Assembly (NCBI RefSeq): GCF_000244915.1 | Contig: NZ_CM001442.1 | Span: forward strand, 4,216,001 to 4,280,000 | From: Bradyrhizobium sp. WSM471 | GTDB taxonomy: Bacteria > Pseudomonadota > Alphaproteobacteria > Rhizobiales > Xanthobacteraceae | Reading direction: 5' to 3' | DNA: 64,000 nucleotides | In this document: positions 50,364 through 57,947 of the stretch, one piece after another | Position numbering within the stretch: position 1 is the first letter of the stretch | Layout of the letters: each line of letters opens with the position of its first letter | Notes under the pieces: model-generated | What the model was told of the DNA's origin: nothing | Database searches by the model: none | What the model saw: only the letters and a program-made list of their open reading frames with translations | Made by a program: the position numbers and the translations under genes

Positions 50364-50639
50364 ATGCGCAAGGTGGACGACCTGCACGACCGGGCCGTGC
50401 AAGTCGCGGCAGACACCTACCGGCTGAATTTGTTCAATCAGCTTACGGGGCGAACGACCCCCAAGGGACCATCTGTCAGCGATGGTGAACTCACCGAAGC
50501 CATACGCCAAAGCTTCACGCAGGTGAGCGATGCGCGCTTCCGAGAAATGATCGTACTATCGACCGACGCTGCCCTTGAAGCCTACGACAGGATTGTATCT
50601 GCTGCCTCCAAGTTTTCCCGTCGCCGGCTCTCCAACTGA
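50364..50639 (+). CDS. Hypothetical protein, 91 aa
   Basis: MRKVDDLHDRAVQVAADTYRLNLFNQLTGRTTPKGPSVSDGELTEAIRQSFTQVSDARFREMIVLSTDAALEAYDRIVSAASKF is helical and soluble. It stands alone on the plus strand between the structural-like gene and a 600-bp stretch (50640-51250) in which I see only a hairpin. Confidence 0.5.
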   Translation: MRKVDDLHDRAVQVAADTYRLNLFNQLTGRTTPKGPSVSDGELTEAIRQSFTQVSDARFREMIVLSTDAALEAYDRIVSAASKFSRRRLSN

Positions 50640-50951
50640 TCGCCCCCCTCGCGGTGCCGATAGCGAAGCTGGTCGGAAAGCCAGCACCCGAATTAGTCTT
50701 CGCAACGCGATCGCCAAACGTCGGCTCTTGTCCCATCGCGGACCGGCGACTTCCCTGGTTGGTCCGCTGTCGGGGTTCAGACCGGACATGCGCGGCTACT
50801 TCACGGAGCCGGGGCCGCGAACCAGCCGAAGTCGTCGAGCCTCAGAGAAGCCCGCCTATGAGCGCGGCGATCTGGAACAACCGTTGGAGCCCGGCAGAGC
50901 GTGAGCGCATCAGCGGCCTGCGCCGAGCGATGGCAGGGCCAAAAACGACGA

Positions 50952-50977
50952 ACGCCACGGGACTGATCCCGTGGCGT
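50952..50977 (-). terminator. Strong hairpin, possible minus-strand terminator
   Basis: An 11-bp perfect stem (acgccacggga / tcccgtggcgt) with a 4-base loop. Read on the minus strand it is followed by TCGTCGTTTTT, a terminator tail. The minus-strand genes to its right begin around 51609 and end at 51442, so it may stop their transcription before the plus-strand gene at 50364. Confidence 0.6.
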
Positions 50978-51251
50978 CGCCTGTTGTGTTGTGACGTGTT
51001 GTGCCGATCAGCTCTGCACAGTCACTCTGGCCATACGGCCCCATGCCTTGCCTTGCCATTCCAGACCACGCATCGCGTGGAGGTTGACGCTCGCTTTCGC
51101 TGGCACTGTTGGACACTGGCACTGTTGGACGCATTCCCCGAAGGGCGCCGATCCGTGGGCACTGGTCTCTATGGGCTCTGGTGGTGCGAGAAACCGCCTC
51201 GATCAACCTGGTGCCATCATGATCCTATCCGCGCGAAAGGCAACAAGGAAC

Positions 51252-51509
51252 ATGAGGAGTGTTTACCCTGTCGCGCAGGCAACCCTGATCATCAGTGGAT
51301 CGTCGGCACCGCATAAACACCTCGATCAGCAGTGGGCAAAAAAATGGGGCGCGCCTCGGGAGGACATCCAGAATGCGCGCCGCATCATTGGTGAGGGCAA
51401 AGGCTGGCCCGAGCGCCTTGAGGCCGCGCTCAAGAAGGGGGCTATTTCTCTGCCGGTGGTGGCGGCGGTTTGGGCTGGTGCCCAGCAGGCGCGCCCCGAA
51501 CAACAGTAA
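51252..51509 (+). CDS. Small hypothetical protein, 85 aa
   Basis: ATG 51252 follows AAGGAAC. The core GSSAPHKHLDQQWAKKWGAPREDIQNARRIIGEGKGWPERLEAALKKGAISLPVVAAVWAGAQQ looks coding. Its 3' end overlaps the convergent 55-aa gene at 51442-51609 by 68 bp, so one of the two may be wrong. Confidence 0.4.
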   Translation: MRSVYPVAQATLIISGSSAPHKHLDQQWAKKWGAPREDIQNARRIIGEGKGWPERLEAALKKGAISLPVVAAVWAGAQQARPEQQ

Positions 51510-51609
51510 CAGGCCCGCCGCCGACCGCCTTGTAGAACTCTTGCTCTTCTTCCCAGGTGTAGGGCGGCTCGTGATAGGTCCCGCCCCGAGCGTCCGTCTT
51601 CATAACCAT
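51442..51609 (-). CDS. Small Pro-rich-tailed protein, 55 aa
   Basis: ATG 51609 has a strong GGAGG site eight bases upstream. MVMKTDARGGTYHEPPYTWEEEQEFYKAVGGGPVTVVRGAPAGHQPKPPPPPAEK is too short for a family call. It is 16 bp after the next small gene and likely in one transcript with it. Confidence 0.5.
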   Translation of the reverse strand: MVMKTDARGGTYHEPPYTWEEEQEFYKAVGGGPVTVVRGAPAGHQPKPPPPPAEK

Positions 51610-51625
51610 CTGCTTCGCCTCCTTT

Positions 51626-51781
51626 TCAATGATACGTCGGCAACGGCATCGGATAGCCACGCTGCCGATCACGGTACTTCCGATACGCTTCCTGCTCCAG
51701 GCGGCCTTCCTCGACCGGGTCCCACGTCTCGGGCGTCGGCGCCTCCGGCTCTGGGTTCGGCTGCGGCTCCGGCTTCTTCAT
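51626..51781 (-). CDS. Small acidic Pro-rich protein, 51 aa
   Basis: ATG 51781 follows GAGGAG. MKKPEPQPNPEPEAPTPETWDPVEEGRLEQEAYRKYRDRQRGYPMPLPTYH has an acidic/Pro N-terminus and a helical C-terminus. This short gene is supported by its ribosome site and by its position just before the 55-aa gene. Function unknown. Confidence 0.5.
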   Translation of the reverse strand: MKKPEPQPNPEPEAPTPETWDPVEEGRLEQEAYRKYRDRQRGYPMPLPTYH

Positions 51782-51958
51782 GAAGAACTCCTCGGGCGAA
51801 CAGAGCGGGTCGGGTTCGGCTTAAAAATCTGACTCTAAAAAAAATTGGGGCCAGTGTGACATCGGCGGGACCCGATTTCTCGGCAAGTCGAACTATTAGC
51901 GGCCCCCACCGGGGGAGTACGCCCCCCTTGCGGATGCCCCATCGAACGCGCCGGCAGC

Positions 51959-52579
51959 TCAGGCCTCCACCAGATCGCGCTTCTTGACCTTCGCGATGGT
52001 GGCGCGAGAGCAGCGGGCGAGCCGCTGGATCGTTGACCACGACTTCCCGGCGACCAGCATGTCCGCAATGTCGGCGTTGCGCTCGGTGTCTTCCTTTCGA
52101 CCTTTGTAGCGGCCTTCGGCCTTGGCTTTGGCCTGTCCCTGGGCCTGCCGACGTCGCCGATCGTCGTAATCTTTCCGGGCGACGGCGGCGAGCATGTCGA
52201 GGAGCATGTCGTTGATGGCCTCGAACATGCGCTGGGTGAACTCGTCGGCGTTGGCCGCCGCCATCATCCATGACGTCGGCAAGTCGAGCGCAACGACGCG
52301 CACGCCGCGCGTCTTCATGTCGGCCCTGAGCTTGTTCCAGTCGTCTGCCGTCAGCCGTGAGAGCCGATCAACCTGCTCGATGAGCAGGACGTCGCCGGGC
52401 AGGGCATCCGACAGCAGCTTGAATAGCTCAGGCCGCGCGAGCTTCGCGCCGCTCTCGTTCTCGACATACCAGGCCGCGATCGTGAGGCCGCGTTCGGTGG
52501 CGAAAGCCTTGAGCTGATCGCGCGCGCGGTTGGCGTCCTGTTCGTCGGTCGAGGCCCTGAGATATGCGCGGACGAACAT
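51959..52579 (-). CDS. Serine recombinase (resolvase/invertase family)
   Basis: ATG 52579 gives MFVRAYLRASTDEQDANRARDQLKAF, with Tyr6, Arg8 and the nucleophile Ser10 in the Y-x-R-x-S pattern. LIEQVDRLSRLTADDW holds the second arginine set. A C-terminal HTH (MLVAGKSWSTIQRLARCSRATIAKVKKR) completes the 206-residue Pin/Hin-type protein. It could invert or resolve DNA of the element, or be an accessory gene acquired separately. No flanking inverted sites were found by eye. Confidence 0.87.
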   Translation of the reverse strand: MFVRAYLRASTDEQDANRARDQLKAFATERGLTIAAWYVENESGAKLARPELFKLLSDALPGDVLLIEQVDRLSRLTADDWNKLRADMKTRGVRVVALDLPTSWMMAAANADEFTQRMFEAINDMLLDMLAAVARKDYDDRRRRQAQGQAKAKAEGRYKGRKEDTERNADIADMLVAGKSWSTIQRLARCSRATIAKVKKRDLVEA

Positions 52580-52688
52580 ATGAACCATCCTTGAGTCTGG
52601 TTTCGATGGTTCACACCATGACGGTTCAGTTCGGATTGTCAAAACATCTTATTGAACCATGTTTTGGGCTGGTTTCGTGCAGCGTACC

Positions 52689-53258
52689 CTATCTGAACCG
52701 GCTGTTCGTCGGCATCGGCAGACGACACCGTACCTGCACCGTCTTGTTCCTCGGCGTCACGTTCCGCGCCGCGAGCCCAGCGCGCTGCTCGACCAGATCG
52801 GCCAGCTCGCGGAGCGAACTGGCGAGGCTGCCGCTGCTGCCAAACTCCTCGATCGCGTCGTCGATCACCTCGTCGACGGTCTCGCCCATGAAGCTGCCGG
52901 GGCCGCCGATCTCGATCTTCTCGCGCATGAAGCCCAGGAGCTTGGCCTTCAGCCCAGCCGCGCTGCCGGCCGCGCCGAACTGCTCGGCGTTGATCGCGCC
53001 GTTGAAGACGGCGTCGAACTGCTCGGCGAGGACGTCGACCGTCGTCCTGGTTCTCTTCACCGATGGCGCCAATAGCTCCTCGATCCGTTGCATGACGTTA
53101 GCCTTGGTTAGCAGCCGCGCGGCGCAGGCGTCGGCCGACCTGTCGTCGGTTCTGAAACCGGCCTCGCTGTAGCACCTGCCGTTCGACCACTTCGTCTTCG
53201 CGCTGGTGACGATGTTCTGAGCGAAGCGTTCGTGACGATGATTGCGGAGCACGGGCAT
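52689..53258 (-). CDS. Phage small terminase subunit-like protein (TerS)
   Basis: The 189-residue protein MPVLRNHRHERFAQNIVTSAKTKWSNGRCYSEAGFRTDDRSADACAARLLTKANVMQRIEEL has the HTH arrangement of phage terminase small subunits, which select DNA for packaging. The C-terminal part is helical and acidic. No large subunit gene is nearby. The start codon lies inside the first TGTCACA motif of the adjacent repeat-rich stretch. Confidence 0.7.
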   Translation of the reverse strand: MPVLRNHRHERFAQNIVTSAKTKWSNGRCYSEAGFRTDDRSADACAARLLTKANVMQRIEELLAPSVKRTRTTVDVLAEQFDAVFNGAINAEQFGAAGSAAGLKAKLLGFMREKIEIGGPGSFMGETVDEVIDDAIEEFGSSGSLASSLRELADLVEQRAGLAARNVTPRNKTVQVRCRLPMPTNSRFR

Positions 53259-53728
53259 GTGTCACAGCATATCCCTGTCGCGATGATTGCGCTATTGGAG
53301 CAAACCACAGGGAAACCTGATGTTTGGAGCGAACATCTGACTCGTTCGCTCCATCCTTCCCACAGACATTCGCCGCCTGCGTGGCCGTTACGTTTTCCGT
53401 TGCGCGGGCATCCCAATAGTAGAAGCGGCATTCGGTGCTGATGATGCAGCTCTGTGACATGTGACAGTTTCAGTTTGTGACTCGCGCGCGCAGCTCCAGA
53501 CTCGGTGAAGCAGAGAAGAGTTCTTTCTGAGCTGTGACAGGAGCCCTCAAGGCGGATGTCACAGCGCCTGGCTGATCTCGATGTTCCATCAGACGCGCAG
53601 TGACATGCGCCCGTAAGCGCGCCCTTGAGGGCGCCGTGCGCACATCACAGCGCTGCGTCGAGCAAGCCATGAGACAAGTCCGTCCGAAGCAATAGAAGGA
53701 AGTATGCATCGGACACACCTGTCTCACG
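53259..53728. promoter_or_regulatory. Non-coding stretch with repeated TGTGACA motifs
   Basis: TGTGACA or its complement occurs at 53260-53266, 53453-53459, 53460-53466 (tandem), 53533-53539 and 53557-53563, with near copies at 53476, 53599 and 53643. A 7-bp hairpin (gcgccct-tg-agggcgc) is at 53619-53634. No gene with coding character is seen. The stretch lies between terS and the gene at 53729-54424. It may be a packaging, replication or operator site; this is inference. Confidence 0.55.
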
Positions 53729-53789
53729 CTAAGAGCTGCTGACGGTTATCTCGACGCGGGCGATGCGTGAGACAAGTCCGTCCGATGCA
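53671..53789. repeat. Three copies of a 20-25-bp iteron-like repeat
   Basis: gagacaagtccgtccgaagc (53671-53690) and gagacaagtccgtccgatgc (53769-53788) are direct repeats with one mismatch. tgcatcggacacacctgtctcacgc, in two parts at 53704-53728, is an inverted, slightly diverged copy. The last copy lies inside the 3' end of the 53729-54424 gene. Confidence 0.65.
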
Positions 53790-54424
53790 TAATGCATTTC
53801 TTGGGGCTCAGCCCGCTCGGCAAGCCGGCGATACCAAGTCGTTCTGCTGATGCCTTCCGCCTTCCAGGGTTCGGCCCTGCTGATCGAATTGGCCTCGTAC
53901 TGCGCGCGCGCCACCGCGCCGGCAGCGCGACGCCTCTTGGCGTGCTGCATGGTATTTCGCTCCTGTTGCAGTTCCTCGCGCTGGTCGGCCCCGACATCGA
54001 TGGACCCGATGCTGGTGATCCCGAGCCTCTGGCGGCGCGCGAAGGTCAGGCCAAGCGCCCTGGCGAGCGTGTCCGCCTTGTAGAGCATCGGCTTCTTAAA
54101 AACCTTGCGGATGAGCCGGGCGCGCTCCCGGCCAACCAACCATGGTGCGCGGCGATCCAGCCAATCCTCCATCGACCACTTCCGATCACCCGTCTGCCGA
54201 TGGGCGATGTGGTTGAGCATGATCTCGGCATCATCACGCCCGGCGTCATCGTCGGGGAGAACGGCGCCATAGCGATCGGTGAAATAGCGATCCAGGTCCA
54301 GGCATCGGATCGTTGCCAGCGGCACCTGCCTGGAGCCGTTCGGCTTCGGCTTGGTCTTGCCGCCGAGCTTCACCTTGTTCCGCTTGCCGTGCCGATCGCG
54401 CGAATAGCGCGGCGCGGTGCTCAT
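53729..54424 (-). CDS. Hypothetical element protein with HTH-like C-terminus, 231 aa
   Basis: ATG 54424. The N-terminus is very basic (SRDRHGKRNKVKLGGKTKPKPNGSRQ). The middle has LDLDRYFTDRYGAVLPDDDAGRDDAEIMLNHIAHRQ and ARALGLTFARRQRLGITSIGSID; the C-terminus has EGISRTTWYRRLAERAEP, an HTH-like segment. It may bind DNA, perhaps the nearby repeats, one of which lies in its own coding end. The style is that of element-borne orphan proteins of bradyrhizobia. Confidence 0.6.
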   Translation of the reverse strand: MSTAPRYSRDRHGKRNKVKLGGKTKPKPNGSRQVPLATIRCLDLDRYFTDRYGAVLPDDDAGRDDAEIMLNHIAHRQTGDRKWSMEDWLDRRAPWLVGRERARLIRKVFKKPMLYKADTLARALGLTFARRQRLGITSIGSIDVGADQREELQQERNTMQHAKRRRAAGAVARAQYEANSISRAEPWKAEGISRTTWYRRLAERAEPQEMHYASDGLVSRIARVEITVSSS

Positions 54425-54548
54425 GACCATGCCGCCAACTGCAATTGATCTTGCGCGGGAGCCGCTGCGGGCGTTACATCATCAACACTTGCGAGAGCTG
54501 ACGAATGATCCCGCGCTGCCGAGTTGCCCCTCGGCGGCGCGTTTCGTT

Positions 54549-54860
54549 TCACGGGGTTGCCTCCATCATCTGGGTCACGGGATTGGTGACGACATCGCCG
54601 GCAAGGGCGGCGCGCCCGGTGTGCGTGATGATGAGCAACTTGTACCGGGTGTGCCCGCGCCCGATGTTGCGGGTCTCGATCAGCCCGGCGCGCTTCAAAA
54701 TCCGCGCATGCAGATGCAGGCTCTCACGGCCGGTGATGCCGAGCCTGGCCCGCATGGTTTCGGCACGCATATGGCCATCGGCGCGAATGAGTTCGGCCAG
54801 AACGGCAAGCCGGATCGGATGGTCGAGAACCTGATCTTTGGGGATTGACGGGCGGCCCAT
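54549..54860 (-). CDS. ArsR-like winged-helix regulator, 103 aa
   Basis: The sequence LDHPIRLAVLAELIRADGHMRAETMRARLGITGRESLHLHARILKRAGLIETRNIGRGHTRYKLLIITHTGRAAL is a winged helix with ArsR/MarR-type helix order and beta wing. No metal-binding cysteines are seen. It is 125 bp upstream of the HTH-bearing gene on the same strand and may control element B genes. Confidence 0.72.
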   Translation of the reverse strand: MGRPSIPKDQVLDHPIRLAVLAELIRADGHMRAETMRARLGITGRESLHLHARILKRAGLIETRNIGRGHTRYKLLIITHTGRAALAGDVVTNPVTQMMEATP

Positions 54861-55175
54861 CTCGCGCGATCTCCATCAATAGCGGCGGGATCGTCCCGGT
54901 GAAGGACGATCGGCAGTGCTTCCGCGATTGCATGATTATCTGTGAGACCGGCTCACGTTTGATCGTCAACCTATGCCGATTTCCTGGTTCGTCAAGCGAG
55001 CCGTCGCGCGTGCAAGTTCCGGAAACCCTATTTTGTAAGGGGGTTTTACGCTTTTGCGCGACCTTTGACCCTGTCTTGACAGCCTCAAGGCCTCAGCCAA
55101 TTGCGCCGGGATGGGCCGCAGCGGTATGCTTTCGTCGCGGCTGCCGTGGTCGCGTCTCTAACTTGTTGCGGGAGT

Positions 55176-55403
55176 ATGCGTCCTGTCCCGATTACCCTGG
55201 AGCGCCTGCTGCGAGCACAAGCCGCCATCGCCTACGCAATGACTCTCGACGGGCCGGTCTATGCTCCGTACTTCGTCCGTCTGGAGAAGGAGATCGCCGC
55301 AATGCGCGCTTCCGACGACGTCATGGCCCGCGCAAAGCGCGTCCTCGAAGAGATCAAGCCGCCGCAGCGGCAACTGTTGTTGCAGGAGCCGTCTTCGTCT
55401 TGA
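55176..55403 (+). CDS. Small hypothetical protein, 75 aa
   Basis: ATG 55176: MRPVPITLERLLRAQAAIAYAMTLDGPVYAPYFVRLEKEIAAMRASDDVMARAKRVLEEI is helical and well-formed. It overlaps the end of the integrase gene on the other strand by 50 bp. Rhizobial elements often carry such a gene beside the integrase. Confidence 0.55.
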   Translation: MRPVPITLERLLRAQAAIAYAMTLDGPVYAPYFVRLEKEIAAMRASDDVMARAKRVLEEIKPPQRQLLLQEPSSS

Positions 55404-56697
55404 AGGCGATGGCGTTCAGGTATTTCAGCTTCAGTCCGAGTCCGTAGCCGTCGCCATATTTCGGCTTGTCGGTGCGGTGGCCCATCATCTCGTCAATCAG
55501 CTCCTCCGGCGCCTCGACGGCTTTCAGGCGGTCCTTGAAGCTGTGGCGGAATGAATAGATTTTGTGCTTCTCGGTCGGCAGCAGCTTGTGCTTGTCGAAG
55601 TGCTTCATCAGCGTCGCCGACAGCGACGACCCCTTGTCGAAGTAGCGCGCGAAGCCCTGAGGATGCCGCTTCATGGCCTCCAACGCGTAACCGACCAGCG
55701 GAATGTCGCGCTCGCTGTGCTCGGTCTTGAGGACGCGGCCCTCGGCCTTGATGCGGATGAACGGGACCTCGGCGTCGAGCATGATCCGCGAGGCGGTCAG
55801 GTTGACGATCTCGCTCGGCCGCGCGCCGGTCTCCATCACGGCATAGACGACATCGCGCGCATCATCGTTCAGGTCATCAAGGTTGCCGGGCGCGAGGATG
55901 ACATTGCGGATGAAGTCGATAGGGAAGGGCGCGCGCTGGCCGTCGCGAGCGCCCTCGATGCGGGTCGCCGCGAACACGTCCTCGAGCCCGAGCTTCAGGC
56001 GCTTGCTGACGGCGCGGATCATGCCGCCGATATGGCTGATGTTCTTGTTCGCGGTGCCGGCGCCGATGCCCTCGCTGATGACGCGCTCCTCCCACCAGTC
56101 GGCGAATGCCAGCGCGTCGTCGCGGGTGAGCTGATGCAGGGCCTTGTCGCCGCGCTGCTCGATCAGGATTTCGACCGCGCGCTTTTTCGCAGCCTTCCAC
56201 TTCCGGACCTGATCGGGCGACATCTTCGACAACGCGACCTTCTGGGTGATCTCGTACTCGTCGAAGAGCTGCGAGAGCATGATCGACGGCTTCTCGATGC
56301 CGCCGAGGACGGCCTTGCGCAGGGCGGGATCGTTGATGGCGTTGCCCACGATCAGCGTCTCGATGCGCCTCAGAACCTCATCCAGGGGCGCCGAGCTGGC
56401 GACCGATGGTGTCTGGTAATCCAGCCCCAAGGATCGGGCGAGCTTCACCGCGTCGAGATAGGTCTGCTTGGCCTCGGCAGTCTCCCGATCGGCAAGACCG
56501 CGCCAGTAAGCCTCCAGGGTCTCGTTCATTCGGGCCACGACCCTGCTGGCCTTTGTCCCCGTGCGGTCGGTGGCGACCTTGATCTTGGTCGAGAGTTTGA
56601 CGTTGCCGCGCCGGTCCAGTTGCTCGTACTCGACCGGCACCCGGCGCAGGAAATGCCAGACGCCATGGCGCTTGGTTAGATACTGCGGATCGATCAT
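55354..56697 (-). CDS. Tyrosine integrase of element B
   Basis: ATG 56697 (MIDPQYLTKRHGVWHFLRRVPVEY) gives 447 residues; longer frames reach 56751. The N-terminal part is of the DUF6538/Arm type, a core-binding domain follows, and the catalytic domain has METGARPSEIVNLTAS (Arg), HKIYSFRHSFKDRL (the R-H segment) and MMGHRTDKPKYGDGYG (H-R and the Tyr nucleophile). It is complete and next to the tRNA-Glu gene, into whose 3' end it integrates. A decayed relative lies at 41400-41590. Confidence 0.92.
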   Translation of the reverse strand: MIDPQYLTKRHGVWHFLRRVPVEYEQLDRRGNVKLSTKIKVATDRTGTKASRVVARMNETLEAYWRGLADRETAEAKQTYLDAVKLARSLGLDYQTPSVASSAPLDEVLRRIETLIVGNAINDPALRKAVLGGIEKPSIMLSQLFDEYEITQKVALSKMSPDQVRKWKAAKKRAVEILIEQRGDKALHQLTRDDALAFADWWEERVISEGIGAGTANKNISHIGGMIRAVSKRLKLGLEDVFAATRIEGARDGQRAPFPIDFIRNVILAPGNLDDLNDDARDVVYAVMETGARPSEIVNLTASRIMLDAEVPFIRIKAEGRVLKTEHSERDIPLVGYALEAMKRHPQGFARYFDKGSSLSATLMKHFDKHKLLPTEKHKIYSFRHSFKDRLKAVEAPEELIDEMMGHRTDKPKYGDGYGLGLKLKYLNAIAFKTKTAPATTVAAAAA

Positions 56698-56808
56698 TTT
56701 CCCGGCCCTGCGCTGGACGTTTCGTAAGACGTTTTGTTGCACAAAAATCACGAGAGCGCCAATGATTTCAGCTATGAGGCTAAATTAGGGGGATTTGAGA
56801 GCCGGTTG

Positions 56809-56823
56809 TGGCGCTCCCTAGCG
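56809..56823. repeat. tRNA-Glu 3' end att site, right end of element B
   Basis: tggcgctccctagcg covers the CCA end, the acceptor stem and the start of the T stem of tRNA-Glu. It is identical to 41619-41633 and differs by one base from 2080-2094. Confidence 0.85.
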
Positions 56824-56883
56824 GAATCGAACCGCTCTCTCCACCGTGAAAGGGTGGCGTCCTAACCGATAGACGAAGGGAGC
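56809..56883 (-). tRNA. tRNA-Glu (anticodon TTC)
   Basis: Read on the minus strand from 56883 the sequence begins GCTCCCTTCG, has the anticodon stem-loop CCACC-CTTTCAC-GGTGG with anticodon TTC, the T-loop GGTTCGATTCC, and ends AGGGAGC-G-CCA with CCA encoded. The 7-bp acceptor stem (GCTCCCT/AGGGAGC) is perfect. It is intact after integration of the element at its 3' side. Confidence 0.95.
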
Positions 56884-57108
56884 AAACCCAGGGCCCCGCC
56901 GCTTATCGCGGCACGGCCGCTGGCCGCCCGAGTCATGCCCGGCGGCTGCAGCGGGCGAACCTATAATGGCCTTTGGCGCCCTGGGCAAGCCGTTCGGGAA
57001 CGGTCTTTTGACACCGGTGGATAGCATCCCACCCCAGGATCAGTCGGGGCGAATTCAACGGTTTCTTAGGTTCCCTGGGCTAGCGCTGGACTGGGAGAAT
57101 TTGAGCAG

Positions 57109-57363
57109 ATGCCACCGCCCAAGAAGCGCGCAGCCCGCAAGTCGCTGTCGCAGCATGCCTGGATCACGCTCGAGGGCGGATTCGCGGCACGGCAATGCCT
57201 GGTCCAGGACATCTCCGCCACGGGCGCCAAGATCACACTGGACGAGGATGCGAGCCAGCTCCCGGGCGTGATCCGGATGGCGTTCGCGCGCGATGCGCGG
57301 ACCGGGCGGAGCTGCCAGGTGGTGTGGCGCCGCGGCAAATCGGCCGGCATCAAGTTCATCTGA
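57109..57363 (+). CDS. Single PilZ domain protein, 84 aa
   Basis: The sequence KRAARKSLSQHAWITLEGGFAARQCLVQDISATGAKITLDEDASQLPG...CQVVWRRGKSAGIKFI is a minimal PilZ domain: the D-I-S-x-x-G segment is present, and the N-terminal R-x-x-x-R is represented by RAARKS. It probably binds cyclic di-GMP. It is the first gene of the right chromosomal flank beyond the tRNA. Confidence 0.8.
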   Translation: MPPPKKRAARKSLSQHAWITLEGGFAARQCLVQDISATGAKITLDEDASQLPGVIRMAFARDARTGRSCQVVWRRGKSAGIKFI

Positions 57364-57421
57364 ACCGGGGCCAAGCGACCCCCGATGGCGCGCGGCGCCT
57401 GTCCGGGCTAGAACGGCCCGC

Positions 57422-57667
57422 ATGCGTGCGCCGCTCCTTATCCTGATCTCGTTACTGACCATGTCCGCGGCCGCGGCAGAAGCCTTGCGTCTGCCGCCTG
57501 CGGAGCGCCCACAGGCTGGCAAAGCCTTGCCGCTGAAGGGGGCCGGCGGAAGCGCGAAAGCGGGCTCCTGCGCCGCCTATGGCCGCGGCTTCCATATGGT
57601 CGAGAGCACCGGCACCTGCGTCAAGATCGGCGGTTCGATCAGCGTCGAGACCGCGGTCGGGCGCTGA
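57422..57667 (+). CDS. Exported mini-porin-like protein, 81 aa
   Basis: ATG 57422. MRAPLLILISLLTMSAAAA is a signal peptide. The mature part ends SCAAYGRGFHMVESTGTCVKIGGSISVE, which matches the conserved N-terminal disulfide region (CAAYGxGF...TCVKIGG) of large alphaproteobacterial Porin_2 proteins, then stops. It thus has the first barrel strand only. It may be a porin fragment kept as a small envelope protein. Confidence 0.7.
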   Translation: MRAPLLILISLLTMSAAAAEALRLPPAERPQAGKALPLKGAGGSAKAGSCAAYGRGFHMVESTGTCVKIGGSISVETAVGR

Positions 57668-57672
57668 CGTCG

Positions 57673-57840
57673 ATGCCGCCGGACATCATGCGGCCCGAGA
57701 TCATTGTCCCGTTCGTGATGTATTGCGCGCTGCTGTGGTGGGTCGGCCGCGGCCTGAGCTGGACCGCGCGGCTCGCCACCGCGGCCGTCACCCTCGTGCT
57801 CGTCGTCTGCGTGCTTTTGTTCGAGCGCGGCTGGCCTTAA
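57673..57840 (+). CDS. Small membrane protein, 55 aa
   Basis: ATG 57673, six bases after the mini-porin stop. MPPDIMRPEIIVPFVMYCALLWWVGRGLSWTARLATAAVTLVLVVCVLLFERGWP has two transmembrane helices. It is probably cotranscribed with the upstream gene. Confidence 0.55.
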   Translation: MPPDIMRPEIIVPFVMYCALLWWVGRGLSWTARLATAAVTLVLVVCVLLFERGWP

Positions 57841-57947
57841 CAAAAAACGCGAAAACAACCCCATGCACAGTAGCCGCCACCTCCCGGCGGCGCGCGCGAG
57901 AATGCCGATTCATCGTGCTCTCAACGGACTTTAAGCCGCGTCACCGC

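Larger units (their letters stand above)
41619..56823. mobile_element. Element B: 15.2-kb tRNA-Glu integrative element with phage-type genes
   Basis: The element is bounded by identical 15-bp tRNA-Glu 3'-end copies, and its integrase gene (55354-56697) has its 5' end next to the tRNA, the usual layout for tRNA-integrating elements. It carries a small terminase gene, a phage structural-like protein, a serine recombinase, a second tyrosine-recombinase-like gene, a run of overlapping small genes, and cargo including SRAP and DNA ligase genes. No conjugation genes, large terminase, portal or capsid gene was recognised. Confidence 0.82.
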
